Source: Azospirillum doebereinerae
GTDB lineage: Bacteria > Pseudomonadota > Alphaproteobacteria > Azospirillales > Azospirillaceae
Reading direction: 5' to 3'
DNA length: 64,000 nt
Assembly (NCBI RefSeq): GCF_003989665.1
Contig: NZ_RZIJ01000014.1
Coordinates: forward strand, 1 to 64,000
Shown: one piece after another, positions 19,826 to 30,416 of the stretch
Position numbering within the stretch: position 1 is the stretch's first letter
How the letters are laid out: every line of letters starts with the position of its first letter
Made by a program: the position numbers and the translations under genes
The notes under the pieces: model-generated
What the model was told of the DNA's origin: nothing
Seen by the model: only the letters and a program-made list of their open reading frames with translations
The model's database searches: none

Positions 19826-20719
19826 CTACCCCGCCAGCACCAGGAACGGATTCCCACCAATCCTCTGGTAGCCCTCGTCGCCGACCAGGATGTCGAGCGC
19901 CAGGGTGGCGAGGTCGTCGGCCACGGGATCGAGGTCCGGCGCCTTCTCCAAAAACAGCAGCTTCAGATAGCTGTGGCAGGCGTCGCAGGTCTCGGCCCGA
20001 ACCGGGCTTTTCTCGCCCTCCCCCTGCCCCTCGACAAAGCGCTGGCTGACCTCCTTGCCGTCGCCGCAGGCCACACAGGCGGACCGGACATGGTGCCACG
20101 CGGTGTGGCAGACGCCGCAATGGAGGTAGCGCAGGCCGCCGGCCTCCATGCCGACGTGCAGCACCCCGGCGACCGGCGCGCCGCCGCAGACCGGGCAGGC
20201 GTGGGCGGTGGCGTGGACGGCGGTCGCGGCGGCGTCCCGCTTGGCGGCGTCGCGGGTCCAGGCGACCTGCAACGCGGCGGCGACGAAGGGCGTGACGGCG
20301 AGGTCGGCGGTCTCCAGCCGGCCCCCGGTCAGGCGGTCGGCGAGCGCGTCCAGGGTCTCGGCATCGGCCAGGACCAGCGCGTCCAAAGCCGGGCGGGCGG
20401 GGACCGGAACGGCGTCGCCCAGCCGGCTGCGCAGCGCGCGCAGATCGTCCCGCCATTGCGCGGCGGGCGGGGCCGAGGCCGGTTCGGCGACCAGCGCGTG
20501 CTGGGCGTCGGCCAAAGTGGCGACGAAGGACAGCCAGCCGCCCAGGCTGTGGCCGGAGGCGAGCGCGCGCAGGCGGGCGGCGCGGCGCTGGAACAGGCGG
20601 GCCGGATCGGGCAGGCGCAGCGGCGCCGGGGATTGACCGGGCACCAGACCGGCGGCGGCCATGGCGGCGGTGGTCGCCTCGGTGGCGGAATCGGCGGCGG
20701 GATGGGGCACGGAAATCAT
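19826..20719 (-). CDS. fdhE: Formate dehydrogenase accessory protein FdhE
   Basis: FdhE (297 residues, close to 309 in E. coli) is a cytoplasmic rubredoxin-like protein needed to mature membrane-bound formate dehydrogenases. Four CxxC motifs typical of the family are visible in the second half (CPVCGGAP, CGVCHTAW, CVACGDG, CDACHSYL). I chose ATG 20719 (MISVPHPAADS). The frame stays open to 20905, but that part has no family resemblance. It is divergent from the formate dehydrogenase structural genes and shares their regulatory region. Confidence 0.92.
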   Translation of the reverse strand: MISVPHPAADSATEATTAAMAAAGLVPGQSPAPLRLPDPARLFQRRAARLRALASGHSLGGWLSFVATLADAQHALVAEPASAPPAAQWRDDLRALRSRLGDAVPVPARPALDALVLADAETLDALADRLTGGRLETADLAVTPFVAAALQVAWTRDAAKRDAAATAVHATAHACPVCGGAPVAGVLHVGMEAGGLRYLHCGVCHTAWHHVRSACVACGDGKEVSQRFVEGQGEGEKSPVRAETCDACHSYLKLLFLEKAPDLDPVADDLATLALDILVGDEGYQRIGGNPFLVLAG

Positions 20720-20962
20720 CGGTGGCTTTCGTCTTCGTCGAAGGATGGCGGCGGGGCCGTATGCAAGAACAGGGCTATCCGGGCGCGTCCGCTCCGGAGC
20801 GGGACAGGCGGCGGCGTCCATCCTAGCCCACCGGGACGGTGGCCCACCCTGCGCTGGATCAGCCAACCGTGTCTTTGACGAACGACGCTTCTTGATTCCG
20901 CTCACCCGCCAACCACTTGAGAATCAATCGCAAAAGGCTTACCCCGTCCGCTTCGACCCGCT

Positions 20963-21027
20963 GTCCAAAATGTCCATGAACGGCGCGAACGGGACATTTT
21001 GTCCGTCGCGTTCGGGACAAAATGTCC
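20963..21027. promoter_or_regulatory. Three GGACA-N3-TGTCC-type palindromes (putative activator sites)
   Basis: Two perfect dyads of GGACA-N3-TGTCC lie at 20992-21004 (GGACATTTTGTCC) and 21015-21027 (GGACAAAATGTCC), centres 23 bases apart. A degenerate third (GTCCAAAATGTCC) lies at 20963-20975. They sit about 85-140 bases before the transcription start predicted from the sigma-54 promoter, the usual place for enhancer sites of NtrC-family activators. The bound protein is not known. Confidence 0.7.
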
Positions 21028-21080
21028 ACATTGCTTGTGGGACCAAACAAAAAACCATGACATACGTACGGCTTTCCGTC

Positions 21081-21097
21081 TTGGCACGGAATCTGCC
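21081..21097 (+). promoter_or_regulatory. Sigma-54 promoter for formate dehydrogenase
   Basis: TTGGCACGGAATCTGCC matches the sigma-54 consensus (YTGGCACGrNNNTTGCW) closely, with the essential GG at 21083-21084 and GC at 21095-21096 exactly ten bases apart. Transcription should start near 21107, leaving about an 89-base leader before the first gene. Sigma-54 promoters require an AAA+ activator, in keeping with the palindromes just upstream. Confidence 0.8.
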
Positions 21098-21195
21098 TAA
21101 GGGCGGTCGCGCCGTGGGCGCCGGTTCCGGCCGGCGCCCCAGTTCCGGGTCCCAACGCCCCGGTCACGGCACAACCGAACACCGAGGGAGGTTCC

Positions 21196-24100
21196 ATGCC
21201 CATCACGCCCATGCAAGTCACACGGCGGCAGTTCATCAAGGTCACGGCTGGCGGTCTCGCCGCTTCCAGCATGGGGGTGCTCGGCTTCCTCCCGTCCGAG
21301 GCGCTCGCCGAGGTGCGGCAGTACAAGCTGACCCGCGCCAAGGAGATCCGCAACACCTGCCCCTACTGCTCGGTCGGCTGCGGCCTGCTGATGTACAGCC
21401 TGGGTGACGGGGCCAAGAACGCCAAGGCCGAGATCATCCACATCGAGGGCGATCCCGACCACCCGGTCAGCCGCGGCTCGCTCTGCCCCAAGGGCGCCGG
21501 CCTGCTCGACTTCATCCACAGCCCCAACCGCCTGAAGCACCCCGAGGTGCGCGAGGCGGGGTCCAACACGTGGAAGCGGATCTCCTGGCACGAGGCGGTG
21601 GAACGCATCGCCCGCCACATCAAGGACGACCGCGACGCCAACTTCGTCGCCAAGAACGCCGAGGGCGTGACCGTCAACCGCTGGCTGTCCACCGCCATGC
21701 TGACCGCGTCGGCCTCGTCGAACGAGACCGGCATCCTGACGCAGAAGGTCATGCGCTCGCTCGGCATCGTCGGCACCGACGCGCAGGCCCGCGTCTGCCA
21801 CGGCCCGACCGTGTCGGCGCTCGCCTCGACCTTCGGGCGCGGCGCGATGACCAACACCTGGGTCGACATCAAGAACGCCGACTTCATCCTGGTCATGGGC
21901 GGCAACCCGGCCGAGGCCCACCCGGTCGGCTTCAAATGGGCGATCGAGGCCAAGAAGCGGGGGGCGCGCCTCGTCGTCGTCGACCCGCGCTTCAACCGCT
22001 CGGCCGCCGTCGCCGACGAATACATGCCGATCCGCGCCGGGTCGGACATCGTGTTCCTGGGCGGCGTCATCAACTGGCTGGTCGCCAACGACAAGATCCA
22101 GTGGGACTACGTCAAGGCCTTCACCAACGCCAGCTTCATCGTCGCCGAGGGCTTCGGCTTCGAGGACGGGCTGTTCAGCGGCTTCGACGCGGCCAAGGGC
22201 CAGTACGACCGCGCCTCGTGGAACTACGAGTTCGACGAGAACGGCAAGGCCAAGACCGACCCGACGCTCCAGAACCCGCGCTGCGTGTGGAACCTGATGA
22301 AGGCCCATTACGCGCGCTACACCCCGGACGTCGTCACCGACCTGACCGGCACGCCCAAGGACGGCTTCCTGCGCGTCTGCGAGCAGCTCGGCGCCACGGC
22401 GGTGCGCAACCGGGTCGCCACCATCCTCTACGCGCTGGGCTGGACCCAGCACACGGTCGGCGCCCAGAACATCCGCACCATGGCGATGATCCAGCTGCTG
22501 CTGGGCAACATCGGCATGCCGGGCGGCGGCGTCAACGCGCTGCGCGGCCACTCCAACATCCAGGGGCTGTCGGATCTGGGCCTGCTGTCCACCAGCCTGC
22601 CCGGCTACCTCAATCTGCCGGCCGAGAAGGCCAACCCGACCTTCGCCGACTACATCGCCAGGAACACGCCCAAGGCGCAGGCCGACGGCCAGCTGAACTT
22701 CTGGGGCAACACGCCCAAGTTCTTCGTCAGCTTGCTGAAGTGGTTCTGGGGCGACAAGGCGACGAAGGAGAACGACTGGGGCTACGACTGGCTGCCCAAG
22801 TGGGACAAGATGTACGACGTGCTCCAGGTCATGGACCTGATGCACAACGGCAAGGTCAACGGCTTCATCGTCCAGGGCTTCAACCCGCTGACCTCCTTCC
22901 CGGACGCGCGCAAGACGGCGGCCTCCTTCGCCAAACTGAAATACATGGTGGTGATCGACCCGCTCACCACGGAGACCTCGTCCTTCTGGCAGAACCACGG
23001 CGAAATGAACGACGTGGACACCGCCGGCATCAAGACCGAGGTGTTCCGCCTGCCCTCCACCTGCTTCGCGGAGGAGGACGGCGCCATCGTCAACTCGGCG
23101 CGCTGGCTGCAATGGCACTACAAGGGCGCCGACGCGCCGGGCGAGGCCAAGACCGACCAGGAGATCCTGGCCGAGCTGTTCGTCGCCGTCCGCGACCTCT
23201 ACCGCAAGGAGGGCGGCGCGGTTCCCGAGCCGATCCTCAACCTGTCCTGGCCCTACAAGAACCCGCTGGAGCCGACGCCGGAGGAACTGGCGAAGGAGAT
23301 GAACGGCCGCGCGCTGGCCGACATCCCCGACCCCAAGGATCCGACCAGGTTCCTGGCCCGCAAGGGCGAGCAGCTTCCCAACTTCGCCATCCTGCAGGCC
23401 GACGGCTCGACCATGAGCGCCTGCTGGATCTTCGCGGGCTCGTGGACGCAGGCCGGCAACCAGATGGCGCGGCGCGACAACACCGACGCCGGGCTGGGCA
23501 ACACGCCGGGCTGGGCTTGGGCGTGGCCGGCCAATCGCCGCATCATCTACAACCGCGCCTCCTGCGACCCGTCGGGCAAGCCGTGGGATCCCAAGCGCAA
23601 TCTCATCTCGTGGAACGGCGCCGCCTGGGCCGGGGCCGACGTGCCGGACTTCAAGGTGGATTCGGCGCCGAGCGAGGGCATGAACCCCTTCATCATGAAT
23701 CCGGAGGGCGTCGGCCGGCTGTTCTGCACCGACAAGCTGGTGGACGGCCCCTTCCCCGAGCATTACGAGCCGATGGAAAGCCCGCTCGGCACCAACCCGC
23801 TGCACCCGAAGGTCGTCAACAGCCCGGCGGTGCGCATGTTCAAGGCGGACCGCGAGCGGCTGGGCACCCATGACCAGTTCCCCTATGTCGGCACCACCTA
23901 CCGCCTGACCGAGCATTTCCAGTTCTGGACCAAGGGCGTGCGCCTGAACGCCATCGCCCAGCCCGAGCAGTTCGTCGAGATCGGCGAGGCGCTGGCGGCC
24001 GAGAAGGGCATCAAGGCCGGCGACTGGGTGCAGGTCAGCTCCAAGCGCGGCCACATCAAGGCCAAGGCGGTGGTGACCAAGCGGATCAAGGCGCTGACGG

Positions 24101-24273
24101 TGACCAACCGCACCGTCCACCAGATCGGCATCCCGCTGCACTGGGGCTGGGAGACGGTGGCCAAGAAGGGCTTCCTGTCCAACACCCTGCCGCCGGCGGT
24201 GGGCGACTGCAACACCCAGACCCCGGAATACAAGGCGTTCCTGGTGAACGTCGAAAAGATCGGAGTGGCGTAA
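21196..24273 (+). CDS. fdoG: Formate dehydrogenase, catalytic molybdopterin subunit (Cys form)
   Basis: This 1025-residue subunit oxidises formate to CO2 at a bis-MGD molybdenum or tungsten centre on the periplasmic side. A twin-arginine signal (TRRQFIK at 9-15) exports it folded. The N-terminal 4Fe-4S cluster uses C55, C58, C62 and C97. The active-site residue in ARVCHGPTVSALAS is cysteine 201, where E. coli FdnG and FdoG have selenocysteine. GGAGG lies before the ATG. It is the first gene of the three-gene operon, with the beta subunit 3 bases later. It resembles FdnG/FdoG (respiratory type), not the NAD-linked soluble enzymes. Confidence 0.95.
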   Translation: MPITPMQVTRRQFIKVTAGGLAASSMGVLGFLPSEALAEVRQYKLTRAKEIRNTCPYCSVGCGLLMYSLGDGAKNAKAEIIHIEGDPDHPVSRGSLCPKGAGLLDFIHSPNRLKHPEVREAGSNTWKRISWHEAVERIARHIKDDRDANFVAKNAEGVTVNRWLSTAMLTASASSNETGILTQKVMRSLGIVGTDAQARVCHGPTVSALASTFGRGAMTNTWVDIKNADFILVMGGNPAEAHPVGFKWAIEAKKRGARLVVVDPRFNRSAAVADEYMPIRAGSDIVFLGGVINWLVANDKIQWDYVKAFTNASFIVAEGFGFEDGLFSGFDAAKGQYDRASWNYEFDENGKAKTDPTLQNPRCVWNLMKAHYARYTPDVVTDLTGTPKDGFLRVCEQLGATAVRNRVATILYALGWTQHTVGAQNIRTMAMIQLLLGNIGMPGGGVNALRGHSNIQGLSDLGLLSTSLPGYLNLPAEKANPTFADYIARNTPKAQADGQLNFWGNTPKFFVSLLKWFWGDKATKENDWGYDWLPKWDKMYDVLQVMDLMHNGKVNGFIVQGFNPLTSFPDARKTAASFAKLKYMVVIDPLTTETSSFWQNHGEMNDVDTAGIKTEVFRLPSTCFAEEDGAIVNSARWLQWHYKGADAPGEAKTDQEILAELFVAVRDLYRKEGGAVPEPILNLSWPYKNPLEPTPEELAKEMNGRALADIPDPKDPTRFLARKGEQLPNFAILQADGSTMSACWIFAGSWTQAGNQMARRDNTDAGLGNTPGWAWAWPANRRIIYNRASCDPSGKPWDPKRNLISWNGAAWAGADVPDFKVDSAPSEGMNPFIMNPEGVGRLFCTDKLVDGPFPEHYEPMESPLGTNPLHPKVVNSPAVRMFKADRERLGTHDQFPYVGTTYRLTEHFQFWTKGVRLNAIAQPEQFVEIGEALAAEKGIKAGDWVQVSSKRGHIKAKAVVTKRIKALTVTNRTVHQIGIPLHWGWETVAKKGFLSNTLPPAVGDCNTQTPEYKAFLVNVEKIGVA

Positions 24274-24276
24274 ATC

Positions 24277-25245
24277 ATGGCACTGCAATCCCTGGACATC
24301 CTGCGCCGCTCCGCCACGCCGACGCAGACCCCGCAGGCCCGCAACCCGCAGGAGGTCGCCAAGCTGATCGACGTGTCGGTCTGCATCGGCTGCAAGGCCT
24401 GTCAGGTCGCCTGCTCGGAATGGAACGAGCTGCGCGCCGACGTGGGCACCTGCACCGGCGTCTACGACAACCCGGTCGACCTGGGCCCGCAGGCCTGGAC
24501 GGTGATGCGCTTCAACGAGGTCGAGGAGAACGGCAAGCTGGAGTGGCTGATCCGCAAGGACGGCTGCATGCACTGCGCCGACCCCGGCTGCCTGAAGGCC
24601 TGCCCGTCGCCGGGCGCCATCATCCAGTACAAGAACGGCATCGTCGACTTCCACCAGGAGAACTGCATCGGCTGCGGCTACTGCGTCTCCGGCTGCCCGT
24701 TCAACGTGCCGCGCATCAGCACGGTCGACAGCAAGGCCTACAAGTGCAACCTCTGCTCCGACCGCGTCGCGGTGGGGCAGGAGCCGGCCTGCGTCAAGAC
24801 CTGCCCGACCGGGGCCATCCAGTTCGGCTCCAAGGTGGACATGATCGAGGTCGCCGAGACCCGGATCACCGACCTGAAGTCGCGCGGCTTCGAGCAGGCC
24901 GGGCTGTACGACCCGGCCGGGGTGGGCGGCACCCACGTGATGTACGTGCTGCATCACGCCGACAAGCCGCAGCTCTATTCCGGCCTGCCCGAGAATCCGG
25001 CGATCAGCCTGACGGTCAGCCTGTGGAAGGGCATCCTCAAGCCGCTCGCCACGCTGGGCGTCGCCGCCGCCGGCCTGTTCGGCTTCTTCCACTACATCAC
25101 CGTCGGCCCGAACCGCGCCGACGAGGACGAGGAGGAGACTGGCGGGCATGACAGCCCCACGGGTGGGCATGACAGCCCGGCCGGCGGCCAGGGCGGCCCG
25201 AAATTCGTCGAAAAGCAAAAGCAACCGGAGGACGCGCTGTCATGA
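24277..25245 (+). CDS. fdoH: Formate dehydrogenase, iron-sulfur beta subunit
   Basis: This 322-residue electron-transfer subunit has four 4Fe-4S ligand sets ([11 protein letters not shown] at 36-46, [32 protein letters not shown]...CVKTC). It carries electrons from the catalytic subunit to the cytochrome b subunit. A single membrane helix lies near residues 258-278, as in FdnH/FdoH. The C-terminal tail after it is unusual: acidic, with a near-tandem repeat [16 protein letters not shown], probably disordered on the cytoplasmic side. Its stop overlaps the next start (ATGA). Confidence 0.95.
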   Translation: MALQSLDILRRSATPTQTPQARNPQEVAKLIDVSVCIGCKACQVACSEWNELRADVGTCTGVYDNPVDLGPQAWTVMRFNEVEENGKLEWLIRKDGCMHCADPGCLKACPSPGAIIQYKNGIVDFHQENCIGCGYCVSGCPFNVPRISTVDSKAYKCNLCSDRVAVGQEPACVKTCPTGAIQFGSKVDMIEVAETRITDLKSRGFEQAGLYDPAGVGGTHVMYVLHHADKPQLYSGLPENPAISLTVSLWKGILKPLATLGVAAAGLFGFFHYITVGPNRADEDEEETGGHDSPTGGHDSPAGGQGGPKFVEKQKQPEDALS

Positions 25246-25871
25246 AGGAAAAACTGATCCGGCGCTACGACGCCGCCGAGCGCATCAACCACTGGATCGT
25301 GGCGGTCTGCTTCGTGCTGCTGGCGATCTCGGGGCTGGCCTTCTTCTACCCGGCCTTCTTCTGGCTGACCGGCGTCTTCGGCACGCCGCAGCTGGCGCGC
25401 ATCGTCCATCCCTTCGTCGGCGTGGTGATGTTCCTCGCCTTCGCCCGGCAGTTCTTCCGCTACGCCCACCACAACCTCCTCAACAAGGAGGACGTCAAGT
25501 GGATGATGTCGGTGCGCGAGGTGATGAAGGGCAACGAGGTCGGCGACATCGGGCGCTACAACGGCGGCCAGAAGGGCATGTTCTGGATGATGGTCGCCTG
25601 CATGATCCTGCTGCTCGGCTCGGGATTCATCGCGTGGCGGCCGTATTTCGCCGGGCTGTTCCCGATCCCGGTGATCCGTCTGGCCCTGCTGGTCCATGCG
25701 ACGAGCGCGCTGGCGCTCATCGCCGGCATCATCGTCCACGTCTACGCGGCGCTGTGGGTGCAGGGGACCATCCGCGCGATGGTCGAGGGCGTCGTCACCC
25801 ACGCCTGGGCCAAGAAGCACCACCCGCGCTGGTACCGTCAGGTGACGGGGAAGGAAAGCGGCGGGCATTGA
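25242..25871 (+). CDS. fdoI: Formate dehydrogenase, cytochrome b556 gamma subunit
   Basis: This 209-residue inner-membrane protein has four hydrophobic helices and the conserved histidines expected for two b-type hemes ([43 protein letters not shown]). It passes electrons to the quinone pool. It starts within the fdoH stop (ATGA), so translation is coupled. The operon ends at a palindromic repeat (25881-26003) that separates it from the convergent fghA gene. Confidence 0.94.
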   Translation: MKEKLIRRYDAAERINHWIVAVCFVLLAISGLAFFYPAFFWLTGVFGTPQLARIVHPFVGVVMFLAFARQFFRYAHHNLLNKEDVKWMMSVREVMKGNEVGDIGRYNGGQKGMFWMMVACMILLLGSGFIAWRPYFAGLFPIPVIRLALLVHATSALALIAGIIVHVYAALWVQGTIRAMVEGVVTHAWAKKHHPRWYRQVTGKESGGH

Positions 25872-25880
25872 TGGAAGGGG

Positions 25881-26003
25881 GGCGTTTGCCCCCTCCCCAT
25901 CCCTCCCCCGCTTCGCGGGAGAGGGGGCCGGACTCTTGTCAAAGTGCGGCGGAGTTCCCTCTCCCGCCAACGGCGGGGGAGGGTTAGGGAGGGGGCAAAC
26001 GCC
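25881..26003. repeat. Palindromic element (family C) between convergent operons
   Basis: The ends GGCGTTTGCCCCCTCCC and GGGAGGGGGCAAACGCC are exact inverted repeats. Inside is a block (CGGAGTTCCCTCTCCCGCCA and onward, about 49 bases) identical to one in the element at 29709-29825. It fills the gap between fdoI and fghA and is well placed as a two-way terminator. Confidence 0.75.
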
Positions 26004-26018
26004 GCTCCACCCGACTGC

Positions 26019-26882
26019 CTAAGCCGTCAGCGCCGCCGCGTGGTGGCGCAGATGGTCCTCGATGAAGGTGGCGATGAAGAAGTAGCTGTGGTCGTAGCCC
26101 GGCTGCATGCGCAGCGTCACCGGGTGCCCCACCGCCTCGGCCGCCACGACCAGGGCCTGCGGCTTCAACTGCGTCTCCAGGAAACTGTCGCGGTCGCCCT
26201 GGTCGATCAGGATCGGCAGGCGCTCCGTGGCCTTGGCGATCAGGGCGCAGGCGTCCCATTCCAGCCAGCGGTCGCGGTCGGGGCCGAGGTAGCGGCCGAA
26301 CGCCTTCTCTCCCCAGGGCACCGCCGCCGGGTTGACGATGGGCGAAAAGGCCGACACCGCCTTGTAGCGGCCGGGATGCCTGAGCGCGCAGACCAGCGCG
26401 CCATGCCCGCCCATCGAATGCCCGGCGATGGAGCGGCGGTCCGTCACCGGGAAATTCGCCTCGACCAATTCCGGCAACTCCCGCGTCACGTAGTCGTGCA
26501 TGCGGTAGTGCTTGGCCCAGGGCTGTTCCGTCGCGTCCACGTAGAACCCGGCGCCGAGGCCGAAGTCCCAGGCCCCGTCGGGGTCGCCCGGAACGCCCTC
26601 GCCGCGCGGGCTGGTGTCGGGGGCGACGATGGCCAGCCCCAGCTCCGCCGCGACGCGGAAGGCGCCGGCCTTCTGAGTGAAGTTCTCGTCGGTGCAGGTC
26701 AGCCCCGACAGCCAGTACAGCACAGGCACCGGCGTTTGACCGGGGGCCCCCGCCTCCACCTGCGGCGGCAGGTAGACGGCGAAGGTCATCGCGCAGTCCA
26801 GCGCCGCCGATGGATGCCGCACCCGCTTCAGCGAACCGCCGAAGACGCGGGTGTCGGACAGGATGGTGAAGGCTTCGGTCAT
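26019..26882 (-). CDS. fghA: S-formylglutathione hydrolase
   Basis: This 287-residue serine hydrolase splits S-formylglutathione into formate and glutathione, the last step of glutathione-dependent formaldehyde removal. The nucleophile is S156 in GHSMGG. The triad is completed by D232 (QGDRDSF) and H265 (GYDHSYFF), the standard pattern of the esterase D family. It begins 8 bases after the adhC stop, forming an adhC-fghA operon. The formate it yields can feed the formate dehydrogenase encoded next door. Confidence 0.94.
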   Translation of the reverse strand: MTEAFTILSDTRVFGGSLKRVRHPSAALDCAMTFAVYLPPQVEAGAPGQTPVPVLYWLSGLTCTDENFTQKAGAFRVAAELGLAIVAPDTSPRGEGVPGDPDGAWDFGLGAGFYVDATEQPWAKHYRMHDYVTRELPELVEANFPVTDRRSIAGHSMGGHGALVCALRHPGRYKAVSAFSPIVNPAAVPWGEKAFGRYLGPDRDRWLEWDACALIAKATERLPILIDQGDRDSFLETQLKPQALVVAAEAVGHPVTLRMQPGYDHSYFFIATFIEDHLRHHAAALTA

Positions 26883-26890
26883 GGCAAGGC

Positions 26891-29048
<2,158 letters not shown>

Positions 29049-29060
29049 GCGGGAGTTATT

Positions 29061-29079
29061 GAGAATGACTTGCATTATC
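29061..29079. promoter_or_regulatory. Fur-like box upstream of the unknown gene at 29128
   Basis: GAGAATGACTTGCATTATC matches 14 of 19 positions of the classical Fur box (GATAATGATAATCATTATC), with both outer hexamers nearly intact. It lies 49 bases before the next start, suggesting iron-responsive control. In this lineage Irr or RirA sites could look similar. Confidence 0.55.
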
Positions 29080-29127
29080 AAAAAGCGCTGCGTAGGCTGA
29101 TCCCCGTTCACGGATCAGGAGCGCCCC

Positions 29128-29685
29128 ATGCCGACCACGCCGTCCCGCCCCACCCGCCGCTTCCCGGCCGACGGTCCCGCGCGGGTTCGTGACCTGCGGA
29201 CGGCGGAACTGCTGGTCGTCTCCGTGCTGCGGCTGTGGGCCGAGCCGTTGCGCCTGCCGGAGGAGATCCACCCGCACTGGCAGGACGGGCTGACGGCGGC
29301 GGGGCTGTCCAAGGACGCGGCGGTGGCGTTCGACACGGTGATGCGCATCACCATCGCGGCGGCGACCCGGCCGCTCGACATCCATCGGCCGCAATGCCCG
29401 ATGCTGGGTCAGGACGAGGCGCTGCTGCTCGACATGATCGGGCTGTTGCAGGGGGGCCGCCACGGCGAGGCCGGGGTGCTGATGGCCGACTGGCTGGCGC
29501 TGGCCGGGGTGCGGATGGCGCTGGCGCCGCTGTGCATCCTGGCGGGGGCGCTGGACAAGGCGGGCTTCCGCATGCCGGTCGCGATGCCGGAGGAGCCGGT
29601 CAAGGCCGCCCCCCGTCGCAGCGTAGATTTCACGAGCGTCCGCGCGGTGGCTCCGGTCGACCGGGGGGCGACGCTGGTGCATTGA
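29128..29685 (+). CDS. Unknown protein, possibly iron-regulated (185 aa)
   Basis: This is a cytoplasmic, largely helical protein that I do not recognise. Conserved-looking stretches include LLVVSVLRLWAEPLRLPEEI and LMADWLALAGVRMALAPLCI; the last 30 residues are low in complexity. No cysteine cluster or signal peptide is visible. A Fur-like box lies just upstream, so expression probably rises under iron limitation. It is monocistronic and ends before a palindromic repeat shared with the other side. Confidence 0.65.
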   Translation: MPTTPSRPTRRFPADGPARVRDLRTAELLVVSVLRLWAEPLRLPEEIHPHWQDGLTAAGLSKDAAVAFDTVMRITIAAATRPLDIHRPQCPMLGQDEALLLDMIGLLQGGRHGEAGVLMADWLALAGVRMALAPLCILAGALDKAGFRMPVAMPEEPVKAAPRRSVDFTSVRAVAPVDRGATLVH

Positions 29686-29708
29686 AGACCGTTGCGGAGG
29701 CCCAGACC

Positions 29709-29825
29709 CGCGGCCCCCTCCCACCCGCTTCGCGGGCACCCTCCCCCGCTTGTCAGCGGTGGAGGGGAAGACGGCGGAGTTCCCTCTCCCGCCAACGGCG
29801 GGGGAGGGTTAGGGAGGGGGCCGCG
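29709..29825. repeat. Palindromic element (family C), second copy
   Basis: CGCGGCCCCCTCCC at one end is the exact complement of GGGAGGGGGCCGCG at the other. Its right half is identical over about 49 bases to the element at 25881-26003, while the left half differs. Like that copy it lies between convergent genes (29685 and 29847), in terminator position. Confidence 0.75.
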
Positions 29826-29846
29826 CACAGGTTTTTCTCTTTGACC

Positions 29847-30416
29847 TCACCGCCCCGCCACCACCCGGTCCGCCAGCAACGCCACCGCTTGGCTCATCGC
29901 CGCGACCAGGGCCGCCGGCTCGCCGCTCGCCCCTTGAACCTCCAGCGTGTCGCGGCGGCGCGGGCCGCTTCCCAGCGTCCAGTGCGCGTCCAGCACCACC
30001 CGGCCGTTCGCCTCGCCCTCGAATTTCAGGATCGTGACCGACAGGACCGCCACCCCCGGTCCCGGCGCGGCCCCCGCCACCGGCAGCACGTTGCGTCCGG
30101 GCAGGCGCGCCGCCAGATCGCCGGCGAGCGTCGCGCGCAAACCATCGGCCAGCGGTTCGGCCCAGCGATCGAACTCCAGCGCCTCCACCCGGTTGGAGTC
30201 GATCCGGCGGACGACCTGCGGCCGGTCCACCAGCGGCGGCAGTTCCAGGCTGCCCAGCGCCAGCGCGGCGGGCGTCGCCCCCGCCGCCCCCGCTCCCGGC
30301 AGCACCGACAGCGTGTAGAGCCGGTCGGTCGGCGTCTGGCAGGCCGCGAGCAGCATCAGCACGCCCGCCAGCGCGGCGCGCCGCATCCCCCCTAGCACCG
30401 TCTCAAACGCCGTCAT
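29847..30416 (-). CDS. pqiC: PqiC-type outer-membrane lipoprotein
   Basis: This 189-residue lipoprotein has a lipobox (LLAAC, Cys about residue 26) after a short signal segment. The domain of ABC-type transport auxiliary lipoproteins follows (YTLSVLPG, motif VDRPQVVRRIDSNRVEALEF, with the W in DRWAEPL). In the Pqi system it forms an octameric ring at the outer membrane that receives the PqiB channel for lipid movement between membranes. Its start overlaps the pqiB stop (ATGA). An internal ATG at 30386 would give a tidier signal peptide. Confidence 0.85.
   Translation of the reverse strand: MTAFETVLGGMRRAALAGVLMLLAACQTPTDRLYTLSVLPGAGAAGATPAALALGSLELPPLVDRPQVVRRIDSNRVEALEFDRWAEPLADGLRATLAGDLAARLPGRNVLPVAGAAPGPGVAVLSVTILKFEGEANGRVVLDAHWTLGSGPRRRDTLEVQGASGEPAALVAAMSQAVALLADRVVAGR

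Noticed and set aside
20859..21356. Minus-strand open frame over the formate dehydrogenase promoter
   Set aside because: Overlaps the palindromes, sigma-54 promoter and Tat signal coding; product has no protein-like features.
21097..25224. Open frame of about 1375 codons opposite the formate dehydrogenase genes
   Set aside because: Antisense shadow; crosses three real genes and the sigma-54 promoter region.
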